From: an uncultured Lachnospiraceae bacterium
Lineage (GTDB): Bacteria > Bacillota > Clostridia > Lachnospirales > Lachnospiraceae
Direction: 5' to 3'
DNA length: 42,614 nucleotides
NCBI GenBank assembly: GCA_910577645.1
Contig: CAJTOL010000027.1
Coordinates: 1-42,614 of the forward strand
Part shown: piece by piece, positions 8,086 to 16,147 of the stretch
How the letters are laid out: the number at the start of each line of letters is the position of its first letter
Position numbering within the stretch: the first letter of the stretch is position 1
The notes under the pieces: generated by a model
Seen by the model: only the letters and a program-made list of their open reading frames with translations
Database searches by the model: none
Told to the model about the DNA's origin: nothing
Position numbers and translations under genes: made by a program

Positions 8086-9741
8086 GTGACAGATTTCAGT
8101 AATAAAGTAGTCTATCAGATATACCCGAAATCTTTTCGGGATACCAACGGGGATGGCCTTGGAGACATCCCCGGGGTAATAGAAAAATTAGATTATCTCC
8201 AGGAATTAGGAGTAGATTATCTATGGCTGACCCCGGTTTTTATCTCGCCTCAGAGAGACAATGGGTATGATGTGGCAGACTATCGAAAAGTCAATCCGGC
8301 CTTTGGAACCATGGAAGATCTGGAAAATCTGATTCGCCAGAGTGAAAAACGGGGTATGGGTATTATGCTGGACATGGTATTTAACCATACGTCTACCAGG
8401 CATGAATGGTTTCAGAAAGCTCTGGCAGGAGACGAGAAATATCAGAAGTATTATATTTTCAAAGAGGGGACGCCGGATCACGCTCCTACAAACTGGAAGT
8501 CAAAATTCGGCGGCCCTGGGTGGGAATATGTACCTTCGCTAAAAAAGTGGTATCTCCGGTTGTTTGATGTGACGCAGGCGGATTTAAACTGGGATAACCC
8601 GGAGGTCAGGGAAGAATTAAAAGAGATCCTTCGGTTTTGGAAAGAAAAGGGAATTAAAGGATTTCGGTTTGATGTAATTAATCTGGTTTCCAAGCCGGAA
8701 CAGATGGAAGATGATTTTGAAGGGGATGGACGTAAATTTTACAGCGACGGCCCTCATATCCATGAATATTTGAAAGAGCTGGTAAGGGATGCAGGGATTG
8801 AGGATTTGGTAACAGTGGGAGAAATGTCTTCTACCTCTCTGGAACATTGTATTCGGTATTCTGCCCCAAAGGAAAAAGAGCTGTCTATGTGCTTTAACTT
8901 TCACCATCTGAAAGCGGATTATAAAGATGGGGACAAATGGGCGCTTGCAGCCACGGATTATAAGAAATTAAAAGAACTTTTTATTCAGTGGCAGACGGGG
9001 ATGCAAAAAGGGGACGGCTGGAATGCTCTGTTTTGGTGCAACCATGACCAGCCCCGTATTGTAAGCAGAATGGGGAATGAAAAGGCTTATTGGAAAGAGT
9101 CGGCGAAAATGCTGGCAGGCATGATCCATTTCATGCGGGGAACTCCCTATATCTATCAGGGAGAAGAGATTGGGATGATCAATGCCCATTACCGTTCTAT
9201 AGAGCAATACCGGGATGTGGAAAGTCTGAATTATTATGAGATTTTGCTGGAAGAGGGAAAGACAAAAGAAGAAGCCCTTGAGATTTTATCGGCCAGGTCC
9301 CGGGACAACAGCAGGACTCCCATGCAGTGGGACGGAGGAAGGTACGGCGGTTTCTCTCAGACAAAGCCGTGGATTCCGTTATCCTCTGAATTTAGAAAAG
9401 AAATTACGGTAGAAGCGCAGCAAAAGGACAAAGATTCCATCCTTGCATTTTATAAGAAGCTGATTGCCATGAGGAAAATGTATCCGGTAATTGCAAAAGG
9501 AGAGATTTCTTTTTTGGACACAGGGACGGATATGGTGCTGGCATACCAAAGGATACTAGGGGAACAGAAGATAGTGGTTCTCTGTAATTTAGATGGAAAA
9601 CAGCAGGCCGTCAAAACAGCCGGACAGTGGCAGGATTATAAGATACTGCTGGAAAATGGAGGACGGGAAAGAAAACCGGAAGAAGAAATCTATATAATGG
9701 AACCATATGAGTTTCTGGTTCTTGGAAATATAAAAAATTAA
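8086..9741 (+). CDS. treC: Alpha,alpha-phosphotrehalase (trehalose-6-phosphate hydrolase, GH13)
   Basis: This cytoplasmic enzyme splits trehalose-6-phosphate into glucose and glucose-6-phosphate, completing the pathway begun by the adjacent PTS. Seen: 551 residues, normal length. GH13 conserved regions are present: MLDMVFNHTS near 95-104, GFRFDVIN with the nucleophile D196, GEMSS with the acid/base E246, and CNHDQPR with D321. The C-terminal beta domain follows. The start is GTG at 8086, with a strong AGGAGGT 5 nt upstream and no competing ATG. It is the last gene of the tre operon, followed by a long hairpin terminator. The alternative, oligo-1,6-glucosidase, is less likely given the neighbours. 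Confidence 0.93.
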   Translation: MTDFSNKVVYQIYPKSFRDTNGDGLGDIPGVIEKLDYLQELGVDYLWLTPVFISPQRDNGYDVADYRKVNPAFGTMEDLENLIRQSEKRGMGIMLDMVFNHTSTRHEWFQKALAGDEKYQKYYIFKEGTPDHAPTNWKSKFGGPGWEYVPSLKKWYLRLFDVTQADLNWDNPEVREELKEILRFWKEKGIKGFRFDVINLVSKPEQMEDDFEGDGRKFYSDGPHIHEYLKELVRDAGIEDLVTVGEMSSTSLEHCIRYSAPKEKELSMCFNFHHLKADYKDGDKWALAATDYKKLKELFIQWQTGMQKGDGWNALFWCNHDQPRIVSRMGNEKAYWKESAKMLAGMIHFMRGTPYIYQGEEIGMINAHYRSIEQYRDVESLNYYEILLEEGKTKEEALEILSARSRDNSRTPMQWDGGRYGGFSQTKPWIPLSSEFRKEITVEAQQKDKDSILAFYKKLIAMRKMYPVIAKGEISFLDTGTDMVLAYQRILGEQKIVVLCNLDGKQQAVKTAGQWQDYKILLENGGRERKPEEEIYIMEPYEFLVLGNIKN

Positions 9742-9748
9742 AAAAAGA

Positions 9749-9814
9749 GATGCAGCAAAATGAGACAAAGAGACGTTCCGTTGTCAGATGGTTTCAGTTT
9801 GCTGCATCTTTTCA
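9749..9814 (+). terminator. Long hairpin terminator of the tre operon, dispersed-repeat copy 1
   Basis: Arms 9749-9766 and 9791-9808 pair over 18 bp with one mismatch and are followed by TTTTC. The core (GCAAAATGAGACAAAGAGACG) resembles elements at 26588-26660 and 40856-40928. Confidence 0.7.
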
Positions 9815-9887
9815 TTATTGAAAAATAAAGAAAAATATGGCATAATGAAGGCAAAATTACAGAAAAAAAGCAAGGAGGCGTCAGATA

Positions 9888-10070
9888 ATGATGAGACCAA
9901 AACTTTTAAAGCAGGCCTTTTCCTTTACCATTGGAGGAGCCGACGGCCCTACCAGTGTATTTCTTGCAGGAAAGATTGGCGGACTTGAGATTTTTCTTGG
10001 AATATGCTCCGTAGTGGCGGTGATCCTGACTCTGGTGGCATTTTACTTTATCAAAAAACATCATCGGTAA
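9888..10070 (+). CDS. Small membrane protein with OadB-type GGADGPTS motif
   Basis: A 60-residue protein with AAGGAGG 10 nt before the ATG; the next codon is also ATG. Residues 12-28 read FTIGGADGPTSVFLAGK. This closely matches the most conserved segment of the beta subunit of sodium-translocating decarboxylases (OadB/GcdB/MmdB family), which are normally several hundred residues long. A single hydrophobic helix (IFLGICSVVAVILTLVAFYF) and a basic tail KKHHR follow. It stands alone, with no decarboxylase genes near. It may be a dedicated small protein or the remnant of a larger gene; the good ribosome site and clean ends favour a real gene. Function unknown. Confidence 0.6.
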   Translation: MMRPKLLKQAFSFTIGGADGPTSVFLAGKIGGLEIFLGICSVVAVILTLVAFYFIKKHHR

Positions 10071-10078
10071 TCCCTGCC

Positions 10079-11068
10079 CTAAGTGGACAAGGGGGCGTGT
10101 ATGCCCTTGCCCACTGAGGGTACCTTCCTTTCAGGAAACGCTTCCGCCTGTGCTCTCTGCCTCCGGTATTCCCTGGGAGTTAAGCCCAGCCGTTTATGAA
10201 ATTCCTTTCCGAAATAGCTGGTAGCGGCAAAACCGCAGGCCAGGCCTACCTGGGTGACAGACAGATCCGTGTACCTTAAAAAATCACAGGCCTTTCGAAG
10301 CCGGTAGTCCATAAGATAGGAAAAAGGAGACATTCCCAGGCTGTCTTTAAAACACCGGTTGCACTCCCTGACGCTGACAAAGCCGGAACCGGCTATTTGT
10401 TCTAATGTGAGCCGTTCCGGATAGTGCTGGGAGATAAAGGCCATCATAGCTTTCAGCCGCTTGCTGCTGTCCTTTTTATGGACAGCTTCATCGGGATTTA
10501 ACAGATGCTGTTCCTCCAGCAGGAGGAACAGCTTTTTCCATATCCGGGTCATATGTTCCCGGATGTCAAACTCGTAAAAGAGGGGCTTTCCGGTATACAA
10601 ATCAAAGGATTTTCGAAACAGGGAAAGAAGTTCCGGATATTCTGGAAGCTCCTTGTCAAAACGGAAGATTTCAAGGCCGGGCTGGCTTGTAACCGGCCGG
10701 ATGTAATTTTCGTAAAAAACGCTGTTTTCCGGCCCGCCGATAAAGCCGGGAAGAAAGATATGTTCCTCCTGGACACAGGGAAGGGCTTTCTCACAGACGG
10801 TCATATGAAGGACATTGGCATTGATAAAAGCCATTTCCCCCTCCTGAAAACGGTACCTTCCTCCCGGAAGGAGGTAGTCTAATTCTCCTTTCCTCATATA
10901 GAAAAATTCCACCTCATTGTGCCAGTGCCAGGGAAAGGAATTTTCCGGAAAGCCGTGGAGATCACATAGATTGGTCATGTATGGGAATTCCGGAGTCACA
11001 TGGTCTACGGTTTCTTCCAGGGTAAGGACGTTAATATGAAAATCTGAGACAGGGACTTTGACAGACAT
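10079..11068 (-). CDS. AraC-family transcriptional regulator with N-terminal cupin domain
   Basis: This is a DNA-binding regulator, probably of sugar metabolism or of the adjacent MFS gene. Seen: about 329 residues. The N-terminal cupin has HWHNEVEFFYMRKGEL and a GEMAFINANVLH segment. The C-terminal double helix-turn-helix runs from about residue 225 to 315 (LTLEQIAGSGFVSVRECNRCF, then LSVTQVGLACGFAATSYFGKEF, ending GLTPREYRR). An in-frame ATG at 11074 is only 2-3 nt from the GGAAAGG ribosome site, so the ATG at 11068 is the better start. The C-terminal codons are formed by one arm of a palindrome that may end transcription. It is divergent from the MFS gene. The ligand cannot be read from sequence. 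Confidence 0.85.
   Translation of the reverse strand: MSVKVPVSDFHINVLTLEETVDHVTPEFPYMTNLCDLHGFPENSFPWHWHNEVEFFYMRKGELDYLLPGGRYRFQEGEMAFINANVLHMTVCEKALPCVQEEHIFLPGFIGGPENSVFYENYIRPVTSQPGLEIFRFDKELPEYPELLSLFRKSFDLYTGKPLFYEFDIREHMTRIWKKLFLLLEEQHLLNPDEAVHKKDSSKRLKAMMAFISQHYPERLTLEQIAGSGFVSVRECNRCFKDSLGMSPFSYLMDYRLRKACDFLRYTDLSVTQVGLACGFAATSYFGKEFHKRLGLTPREYRRQRAQAEAFPERKVPSVGKGIHAPLST
10083..10115. repeat. Inverted repeat at the 3' end of the AraC gene
   Basis: GTGGACAAGGG (10083-10093) and CCCTTGCCCAC (10104-10114) form an 11-bp stem with one mismatch. The right part, CCCTTGCCCACTGAGGGTA (10104-10122), recurs with one difference at 36-54. No T-run follows on either strand, so terminator activity is uncertain. 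Confidence 0.5.
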
Positions 11069-11196
11069 AATCATTCCTTTCCGTAACAGGCGTATTGTGG
11101 CAGAATAGTCATAGTTTCTGGCGGATTTTTGATAGAATCAGACCGGATTTATGCATTATTATAATATCCGAATCAAGAATACGCAAGAGGTGGATT

Positions 11197-12423
11197 ATGA
11201 CTTTTTTACTGGCAATTACTTATTTGGCTTTTATCAGCCTGGGACTCCCCGATGCCATGCTGGGCTCTGCATGGCCCAGTATGCACCTGCAGCTTCAGGT
11301 GCCGGTTTCCTGTGCCGGCATGATTTCTATGGTTATTTCCATAGGGACGGTGATTTCCAGCCTGCTTAGCGACAGGATTACCAGAAAATGGGGTACCGGC
11401 CTGGTGACAGCGGTAAGTGTAGGCCTGACGGCAGCGGCCCTGCTGGGCTTTTCTGTAGCGCCCTCCTTCTGGGCACTGTGTCTTTTGGCAATTCCCTATG
11501 GCCTAGGCGCAGGAGCAGTGGATGCCGCATTAAATAACTACGCAGCCATCCATTTTAAAGCCAGTCACATGAGCTGGCTCCACTGCTGCTGGGGGGTGGG
11601 GGCATCCTTAGGCCCTTATATTATGGGCGCCTGTCTCACTGGCGGCCTTACCTGGAATAGCGGCTACCGGATTGTGGGATTTTTGCAGATTGCCCTGACG
11701 GCCTTTCTGTTTGCCAGCCTGTCCGCGTGGAAAGAGAAGCGGCGGGAAGGGGAAAAGGAAACAAAGGGAAAGCCAAAGACAGAGGGGGAGCCAAAGGCAG
11801 AAGCTCTCAAAGCCACAGAAGACACGGCTCCTTCTGTGAAGCAGCTTCTTGGGATTTCCGGAGTTAAGGCAGAGATGGCCGCGTTTTTCTTTTACTGTGC
11901 ACTGGAACAGACGGCGGGGCTTTGGGGAGCCAGCTACATGGTAATGGCCCGGGGCATGGCAGAAAAGACTGCCGCAAAATGGGCGGCGCTTTTCTATTTG
12001 GGAATCACGGCCGGGAGATTTGCCAGCGGCTTCCTTGCCATTAAGCTGAATGACAAGGCGATGGTGCGGCAGGGACAGAGTGTCGGGCTTATTGGAATTT
12101 TGCTGGTGATAGCACCTCTGGGAAATTTTCTCATGTGCCTGGGCCTTATTGTTATCGGGCTGGGCTGTGCGCCGGTTTATCCCAGCCTGATGCATCAAAC
12201 GCCGAAAAATTTCGGGGAGGAGCTTTCCCAGGCCATTGTAGGGCTTCAGATGGCATTTGCCTATTTGGGAATTACATTGATGCCTCCGCTGTTTGGCCTG
12301 ATAGCCCAGCACATCAGTATCCGGTGGTATCCCATTTATCTTCTGATCTTGCTGGGGGCCATGTTCCTTTCATCTGAGGAACTGAACCGCAGAGCATCGC
12401 GTGCCGATTCATTATTATATTAG
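11197..12423 (+). CDS. MFS transporter
   Basis: A 12-span major facilitator transporter of unknown substrate, 408 residues from the chosen start. The frame stays open to 11095, but the ATG at 11197 has GAGGTGG 4-7 nt upstream and gives a normal first helix (MTFLLAITYLAFISLGLPDA). A basic loop sits after span 2 (SDRITRKWGT). A charged, Lys/Glu-rich linker of about 40 residues joins spans 6 and 7. The last codons and the stop (SRADSLLY) lie in a 33-bp sequence repeated 91 bp downstream, so the C-terminus has been replaced or extended by a repeat. It is divergent from the AraC gene, which may control it. The pattern resembles fucose/sugar-type MFS carriers, but this is weak. Confidence 0.8.
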   Translation: MTFLLAITYLAFISLGLPDAMLGSAWPSMHLQLQVPVSCAGMISMVISIGTVISSLLSDRITRKWGTGLVTAVSVGLTAAALLGFSVAPSFWALCLLAIPYGLGAGAVDAALNNYAAIHFKASHMSWLHCCWGVGASLGPYIMGACLTGGLTWNSGYRIVGFLQIALTAFLFASLSAWKEKRREGEKETKGKPKTEGEPKAEALKATEDTAPSVKQLLGISGVKAEMAAFFFYCALEQTAGLWGASYMVMARGMAEKTAAKWAALFYLGITAGRFASGFLAIKLNDKAMVRQGQSVGLIGILLVIAPLGNFLMCLGLIVIGLGCAPVYPSLMHQTPKNFGEELSQAIVGLQMAFAYLGITLMPPLFGLIAQHISIRWYPIYLLILLGAMFLSSEELNRRASRADSLLY

Positions 12424-12520
12424 GAGGAAGGTAAATGCGAAGCATTTTTAGGACACCTTCCGACGATGTGGCAGGTGACGCGAAGCGTCGCGTGCCGATT
12501 CATTATTATATTAGGAGGAA
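12397..12520 (+). repeat. Structured leader repeat, copy A, flanked by 33-bp direct repeats
   Basis: A perfect 33-bp direct repeat (12397-12429 and 12488-12520), each ending in AGGAGGAA, flanks two hairpins. The first is GGAAGGT...ACCTTCC enclosing AAATGC-GAA-GCATTT. The second is a 12-bp stem GGCAGGTGACGC-GAA-GCGTCGCGTGCC with one mismatch. The last AGGAGGA serves the gene starting at 12527. The first AGGAGG is 7 nt before an ATG at 12435. Related copies lie at 23037-23093 and 26926-27034, on the same strand. Confidence 0.75.
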
Positions 12521-12596
12521 ACACATATGCTGGCAGACTATCATTTACATACCAGTTTCAGCGATGACTCAGAATATCCCATGGAAGATGCGGTGA
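12435..12596 (+). CDS. Possible small ORF (MRSIFR type) in leader repeat A
   Basis: The ATG lies 7 nt after a perfect AGGAGG. The product starts MRSIFRTPSDDVAGDA, shares most of its first 24 residues with the ORF at 26952-27026, and runs 53 codons, overlapping the start of the PHP gene in another frame. It may be a leader peptide coupled to the next gene, or a chance frame in a conserved RNA. No function is recognised. Confidence 0.3.
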   Translation: MRSIFRTPSDDVAGDAKRRVPIHYYIRRKHICWQTIIYIPVSAMTQNIPWKMR

Positions 12597-13312
12597 GACG
12601 GGCCATTGCTCTGGGGTTTGACGAAATTTGCTTTACCGAGCATATTGATTACGGGGTAAAAACAGATACAAACTGCGACTGTGCTGCCTACCAAAAGGAG
12701 ATAGAGCGGTGCCGGGAGCGTTTTCGGGACGATATTACCATCCGCATGGGAATTGAGTTTGGGATGCAGGTACACACCATCCCTCAGTATGAAGAAACCT
12801 TTAAACAGTATCCATTTGATTTCGTTATTCTGTCCTGCCACCAGGTAGAGGATCAGGAGTTTTGGAACCAGACCTTTCAGCCGGGGCGGACTCAGGAGGA
12901 ATACAACCGGCGCTATTATGAAGAAATCCTGCATGTTATCAGGCGCTATGAGGATTACAGCGTTTTGGGCCATCTGGATATGATCCGGCGGTACGACAAA
13001 GCGGGAGAATATCCCTTTGAGAAGGTGCGGGATCTGGTGGAAGAGATTTTAAAAACAGTAATTGCCCGGGGAAAAGGCATTGAGCTTAACACTTCCTGCT
13101 TCCGCTACGGGCTGCCGGATTTGACGCCCGGCAGGGAGATTTTGACTCTGTACCGGAATATGGGGGGAAAGATCTTAACTATAGGCTCCGATACCCACCG
13201 GGAAGCCCACCTGGGAGTAAGGATCAAAGAAATGCATGGGGAGTTAAAAAGCCTGGGCTTCGAGTCGGTTTACACCTTTGAGAAGATGGAACCCATTGCC
13301 CACCGGCTTTAG
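12527..13312 (+). CDS. PHP-domain phosphatase (histidinol-phosphatase family)
   Basis: A metal-dependent phosphoesterase of the PHP superfamily; members of this subgroup are HisJ/HisK-type histidinol phosphatases. Seen: 261 residues. The N-terminal metal motif is DYHLHTSFSDDS (H6, H8). CFTEHIDY, LGHLDMIRRY and GSDTHREAHLG supply the other ligands. There is no DNA polymerase or other fused domain. The ATG is 6 nt after AGGAGGAA, which is itself the end of the structured repeat upstream. No his genes are nearby, so its physiological substrate is uncertain; the histidinol-phosphate assignment is by family only. Confidence 0.85.
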   Translation: MLADYHLHTSFSDDSEYPMEDAVRRAIALGFDEICFTEHIDYGVKTDTNCDCAAYQKEIERCRERFRDDITIRMGIEFGMQVHTIPQYEETFKQYPFDFVILSCHQVEDQEFWNQTFQPGRTQEEYNRRYYEEILHVIRRYEDYSVLGHLDMIRRYDKAGEYPFEKVRDLVEEILKTVIARGKGIELNTSCFRYGLPDLTPGREILTLYRNMGGKILTIGSDTHREAHLGVRIKEMHGELKSLGFESVYTFEKMEPIAHRL

Positions 13313-13372
13313 GAAAAACTTTCCTTTACCTGAAAGTTGTGATAGAATAGACTGATAATCAAAGGAAAGCTG

Positions 13373-14689
13373 GTGAATCAATTGGGACATTTGACAACAA
13401 GAGATGCGTACAAAAGCTTAGAAGAGCGGATTAACTGGTTTACTCAAGGGGCGCCGCCGTCGGAAACCCTGTACAAGATTCTGCAGGTGCTTTACTCGGA
13501 GAAAGAGGCGAAATGGGTGGCCCTTCTGCCTGTCCGTCCTTTTACATTAAAGAAAGCGGCAAAGATCTGGGGGACAACGGAGGCTAAGGCGGAGAAGCTT
13601 CTTGACCATTTGTGTGAAAAGGCTCTTTTGGTGGACTCCTGTTACCAGGGAGAACGAAAATTCGTTATGCCGCCGCCTATGGCAGGTTTTATCGAGTTTG
13701 CCCTTATGCGGACCAGAGGAGATATTGATCAGAAATATTTAAGCGAGCTTTATTATCAATATATGAACGTGGAAGAGGATTTTGTAAAAGATTTATTTTT
13801 TGCCACGGAAACCAGGCTGGGACGGGTATTTGTCCAGGAACCGGTGCTGACCAATGATAAAATGAACCATATTCTGGACTTTGAGCGGGCGACCCACATT
13901 GTGGAGGAAGCAAAGTATATTGGCCTTGGAACCTGCTACTGCCGCCACAAGGCGTACCATGCAGGCCATCCCTGTGAGATTGACGCTCCCTGGGATGTGT
14001 GCCTGACCTTTGATAACGTGGCCCGCTCTCTTTCTGAGCACGGAGGCTATGCAAGGCTGATTTCCAGGGAGGAGGCAAAGGAGGTTCTGGAGCTTTCTTA
14101 TGAAAGCAATCTGGTGCAGATTGGCGAGAATGTAAGAGAGCACCCGGCATTTATCTGCAACTGCTGCGGGTGCTGTTGCGAAGCTTTACAGGCAGCCAGA
14201 AAATTCAGCCCCATGCAGCCAGTGGCAACTACCAATTATATTCCGGAAGTAAACGCGGAAACTTGTATCGGATGCGGAAAATGTGCCAAAGTCTGTCCCA
14301 TTTTTGCCATCTCCATAAAAGAAGAAACAGCACAGCCAGAAGGAGGCAAAAAGAAAAAGTGGGCCGATGTGGACACAGAGATCTGCTTAGGATGCGGCGT
14401 CTGCGCCAGAAACTGCCCCACCGGGGCAATCCGGCTGGAGCGCCGGCCTGTCCAGATTATTACCCCGGTCAACAGTACCCACCGGTTTGTCCTTCAGGCT
14501 ATTGAAAAGGGGACTTTGCAAAATCTGATTTTTGACAATCAGGCCTTTGCCAATCACAGGGCTATGGCGGCGGTATTTTCCACGATCCTGAAACTTCCGC
14601 CCTTAAAGCAGGCTTTGGCCAGCAAACAGTTTAAATCCGTTTATCTGGACAAGCTTTTATCTATGCAGGAGAAGAAAAGAGAACAATAA
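13373..14689 (+). CDS. 4Fe-4S ferredoxin-type protein with an N-terminal helical domain
   Basis: An iron-sulfur protein of 438 residues, probably in electron transfer. Two classical clusters are seen: CIGCGKCAKVCP (C298, 301, 304, 308) and CLGCGVCARNCP (C338, 341, 344, 348). Before them comes a third cysteine-rich patch, CNCCGCCCEA, and CYCRHK near residue 190. The N-terminal 100 residues resemble a winged helix (TLYKILQVLYSEKEAKWVALL, FTLKKAAKIWG). The start is GTG at 13373 after AAAGGAAAG. The next gene starts 1 nt after its stop, indicating translational coupling. Similar proteins are annotated only as 4Fe-4S binding proteins; the redox partner is unknown. Confidence 0.8.
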   Translation: MNQLGHLTTRDAYKSLEERINWFTQGAPPSETLYKILQVLYSEKEAKWVALLPVRPFTLKKAAKIWGTTEAKAEKLLDHLCEKALLVDSCYQGERKFVMPPPMAGFIEFALMRTRGDIDQKYLSELYYQYMNVEEDFVKDLFFATETRLGRVFVQEPVLTNDKMNHILDFERATHIVEEAKYIGLGTCYCRHKAYHAGHPCEIDAPWDVCLTFDNVARSLSEHGGYARLISREEAKEVLELSYESNLVQIGENVREHPAFICNCCGCCCEALQAARKFSPMQPVATTNYIPEVNAETCIGCGKCAKVCPIFAISIKEETAQPEGGKKKKWADVDTEICLGCGVCARNCPTGAIRLERRPVQIITPVNSTHRFVLQAIEKGTLQNLIFDNQAFANHRAMAAVFSTILKLPPLKQALASKQFKSVYLDKLLSMQEKKREQ

Positions 14690-14690
14690 G

Positions 14691-15056
14691 ATGGATTTTT
14701 ATAAACGGGTAGGTCTGGTATGCCGGGCTATCCCAAAAGGAAGGGCGTCTACCTATGGGCAGATTGCCCTTCTTTGCGGGATGCCCAATCACTCCAGACA
14801 AGTGGGATTTGCCTTAAACCGGGGACTTTCCGGGGATGTCCCGGCTCACCGGGTGGTAAATCATCAGGGATATCTTACGGGAGCTTTATCCTTTGACACG
14901 CCGGATTTACAAAGGATTCTGTTAGAGGCAGAGGGCGTGGAATGTTATGAAGATAAGCCGGGGCGGTTCCGGGTGGATTTAAAAAGATTCGGCTGGAAGA
15001 ATACCATGGAGGAAGCGGCAGAACTTCAGGAAAAATTTGCAGAATCAGGCATTTAA
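14691..15056 (+). CDS. Alkyltransferase-like (ATL) protein
   Basis: It matches the DNA-binding domain of O6-methylguanine-DNA methyltransferase (121 residues) in YGQIALLCGMPNHSRQVGFAL and PAHRVVNHQGYL. The catalytic cysteine of the PCHRV motif is alanine here (A52), so it cannot transfer alkyl groups. In the family, ATL proteins (Atl1, YbaZ) bind O6-alkylguanine, flip the base and hand it to nucleotide excision repair. The helix-turn-helix and the Arg of HRV are kept. It starts 1 nt after the stop of the ferredoxin gene and probably shares its transcript. Most ATLs have Trp at the Cys position; Ala is less common. Confidence 0.85.
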   Translation: MDFYKRVGLVCRAIPKGRASTYGQIALLCGMPNHSRQVGFALNRGLSGDVPAHRVVNHQGYLTGALSFDTPDLQRILLEAEGVECYEDKPGRFRVDLKRFGWKNTMEEAAELQEKFAESGI

Positions 15057-15084
15057 AAAGAAAGCCCGGCTTAAACGCCAGGCT
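15052..15084 (-). terminator. Terminator of the ComEC-like gene
   Basis: On the minus strand the stem AGCCTGGC/GCCGGGCT has one mismatch, a GTTTAA-type loop that contains the stop codon, and is followed by TTCTTTTT. Confidence 0.65.
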
Positions 15085-16147
15085 GAAAGGGCTGCCCTTC
15101 CTGAAACCAGGTAAGGGTTTCCCCGTCTGAGAGAATGGTGATAGACCCCTGTGTATCCGTCCGGTATACAGGGATTTCCATATCCGAGAACTTTTCCAGG
15201 GTGGTATCATGGGGGTGGCCGTAGGGATTATCCCTGCCGCAGCTGATCACTGCGTATTCCGGTATTGCATTTTCCAGCAGAGTCCAGGAAGAAGAGGTTC
15301 CGCTGCCATGATGCCCTGCAACGTAAACGGTGCTTAAAAGAGAACGCCCCCAGGATTTGCACATATCTTCTTCTTCCTCATGCTCTGCGTCCCCTGTAAT
15401 AAGAAAGCTGGTGTTTCCGTAGACAATCCGGATTGCCAGAGAGTTGTTGTTGGCATCGTCCGGATCGATAGACGAAGGCCCTAAAACCGTAAAGGAAGCC
15501 CCGCCAAGGGAAAAACTATCCCCTACAGCCGGATAAACGGGGGTGAGCTTCTTGTCCGACAGGGCCTGTTTGTAGGATCGGAAGATAGCGGTGGAGGCCT
15601 TATAATCCGGAGCCAGGACATGGCTGACAGGAAAATGGTTTAAAACCCCCACCACCCCGCTTAGATGATCCGAGTCATAGTGGGAAATGGTCACGTAATC
15701 CAGGCTTTCCAGACCCTGGCGCTCCAGATAACTGACTACAAAGGAAGAAGCATCCCTGTCTCCGCCGTCATAAAGCATGGTTTCCCCCTCTGACTGGACA
15801 AAAACCGACAAACCCTGTCCTACGTCTAATACTGTAAGGCGAAAAGGAGCATTCCGGAAAGCATCCGGGGAGGTCTCGTCTGCCAGAGGAAACATGGTCT
15901 CTGTCTGGCTGCCGGAGGGAACCTGGTCGTAATAGGATTCCACTGCTTCCCAAAAAGAATCCGGAAGATAGGAGGTCAGATCTACATTAAAAACAAGTCC
16001 TATAAAGAATAAAAGAGTAAAAAGCAGAATGGGAAAGGAGGCCACAGGCGAGGGCCCGCCGGATCTGCTTTTTCCTGTATTATTTCTGCCTGTGCTTTTT
16101 GGCCGGGCAGTTTTTTTTGAGCGGGAGGGGTCATCAAAAAGTTTCAT
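15071..16147 (-). CDS. Membrane-anchored metallo-beta-lactamase-fold hydrolase (ComEC C-terminal-like)
   Basis: 358 residues. A basic, disordered-looking N-terminus (about 1-35) is followed by one membrane span at about 38-54. The MBL domain follows: LTVLDVGQGLSVFV, LYDGGDRDASS, SHYDSDHLSG, TGDAEHEEEE, VAGHHGSGTSSS and SCGRDNPYGHP. It matches the C-terminal domain of the competence protein ComEC but lacks its channel domain. Stand-alone members are extracellular or membrane-tethered putative nucleases or phosphodiesterases. Convergent with the ATL gene. No competence genes are visible, so a role in DNA uptake is only possible. Confidence 0.85.
   Translation of the reverse strand: MKLFDDPSRSKKTARPKSTGRNNTGKSRSGGPSPVASFPILLFTLLFFIGLVFNVDLTSYLPDSFWEAVESYYDQVPSGSQTETMFPLADETSPDAFRNAPFRLTVLDVGQGLSVFVQSEGETMLYDGGDRDASSFVVSYLERQGLESLDYVTISHYDSDHLSGVVGVLNHFPVSHVLAPDYKASTAIFRSYKQALSDKKLTPVYPAVGDSFSLGGASFTVLGPSSIDPDDANNNSLAIRIVYGNTSFLITGDAEHEEEEDMCKSWGRSLLSTVYVAGHHGSGTSSSWTLLENAIPEYAVISCGRDNPYGHPHDTTLEKFSDMEIPVYRTDTQGSITILSDGETLTWFQEGQPFQPGV

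Noticed and set aside
11608..12312. 234-codon open frame antisense to the MFS gene
   Set aside because: Low-complexity, Arg/His/Cys-rich translation with no start signal; the sense strand codes for a typical 12-span carrier.
12397..12520. CRISPR-like direct repeats
   Set aside because: Only two 33-bp repeats with a structured, conserved spacer; no array and no cas genes.
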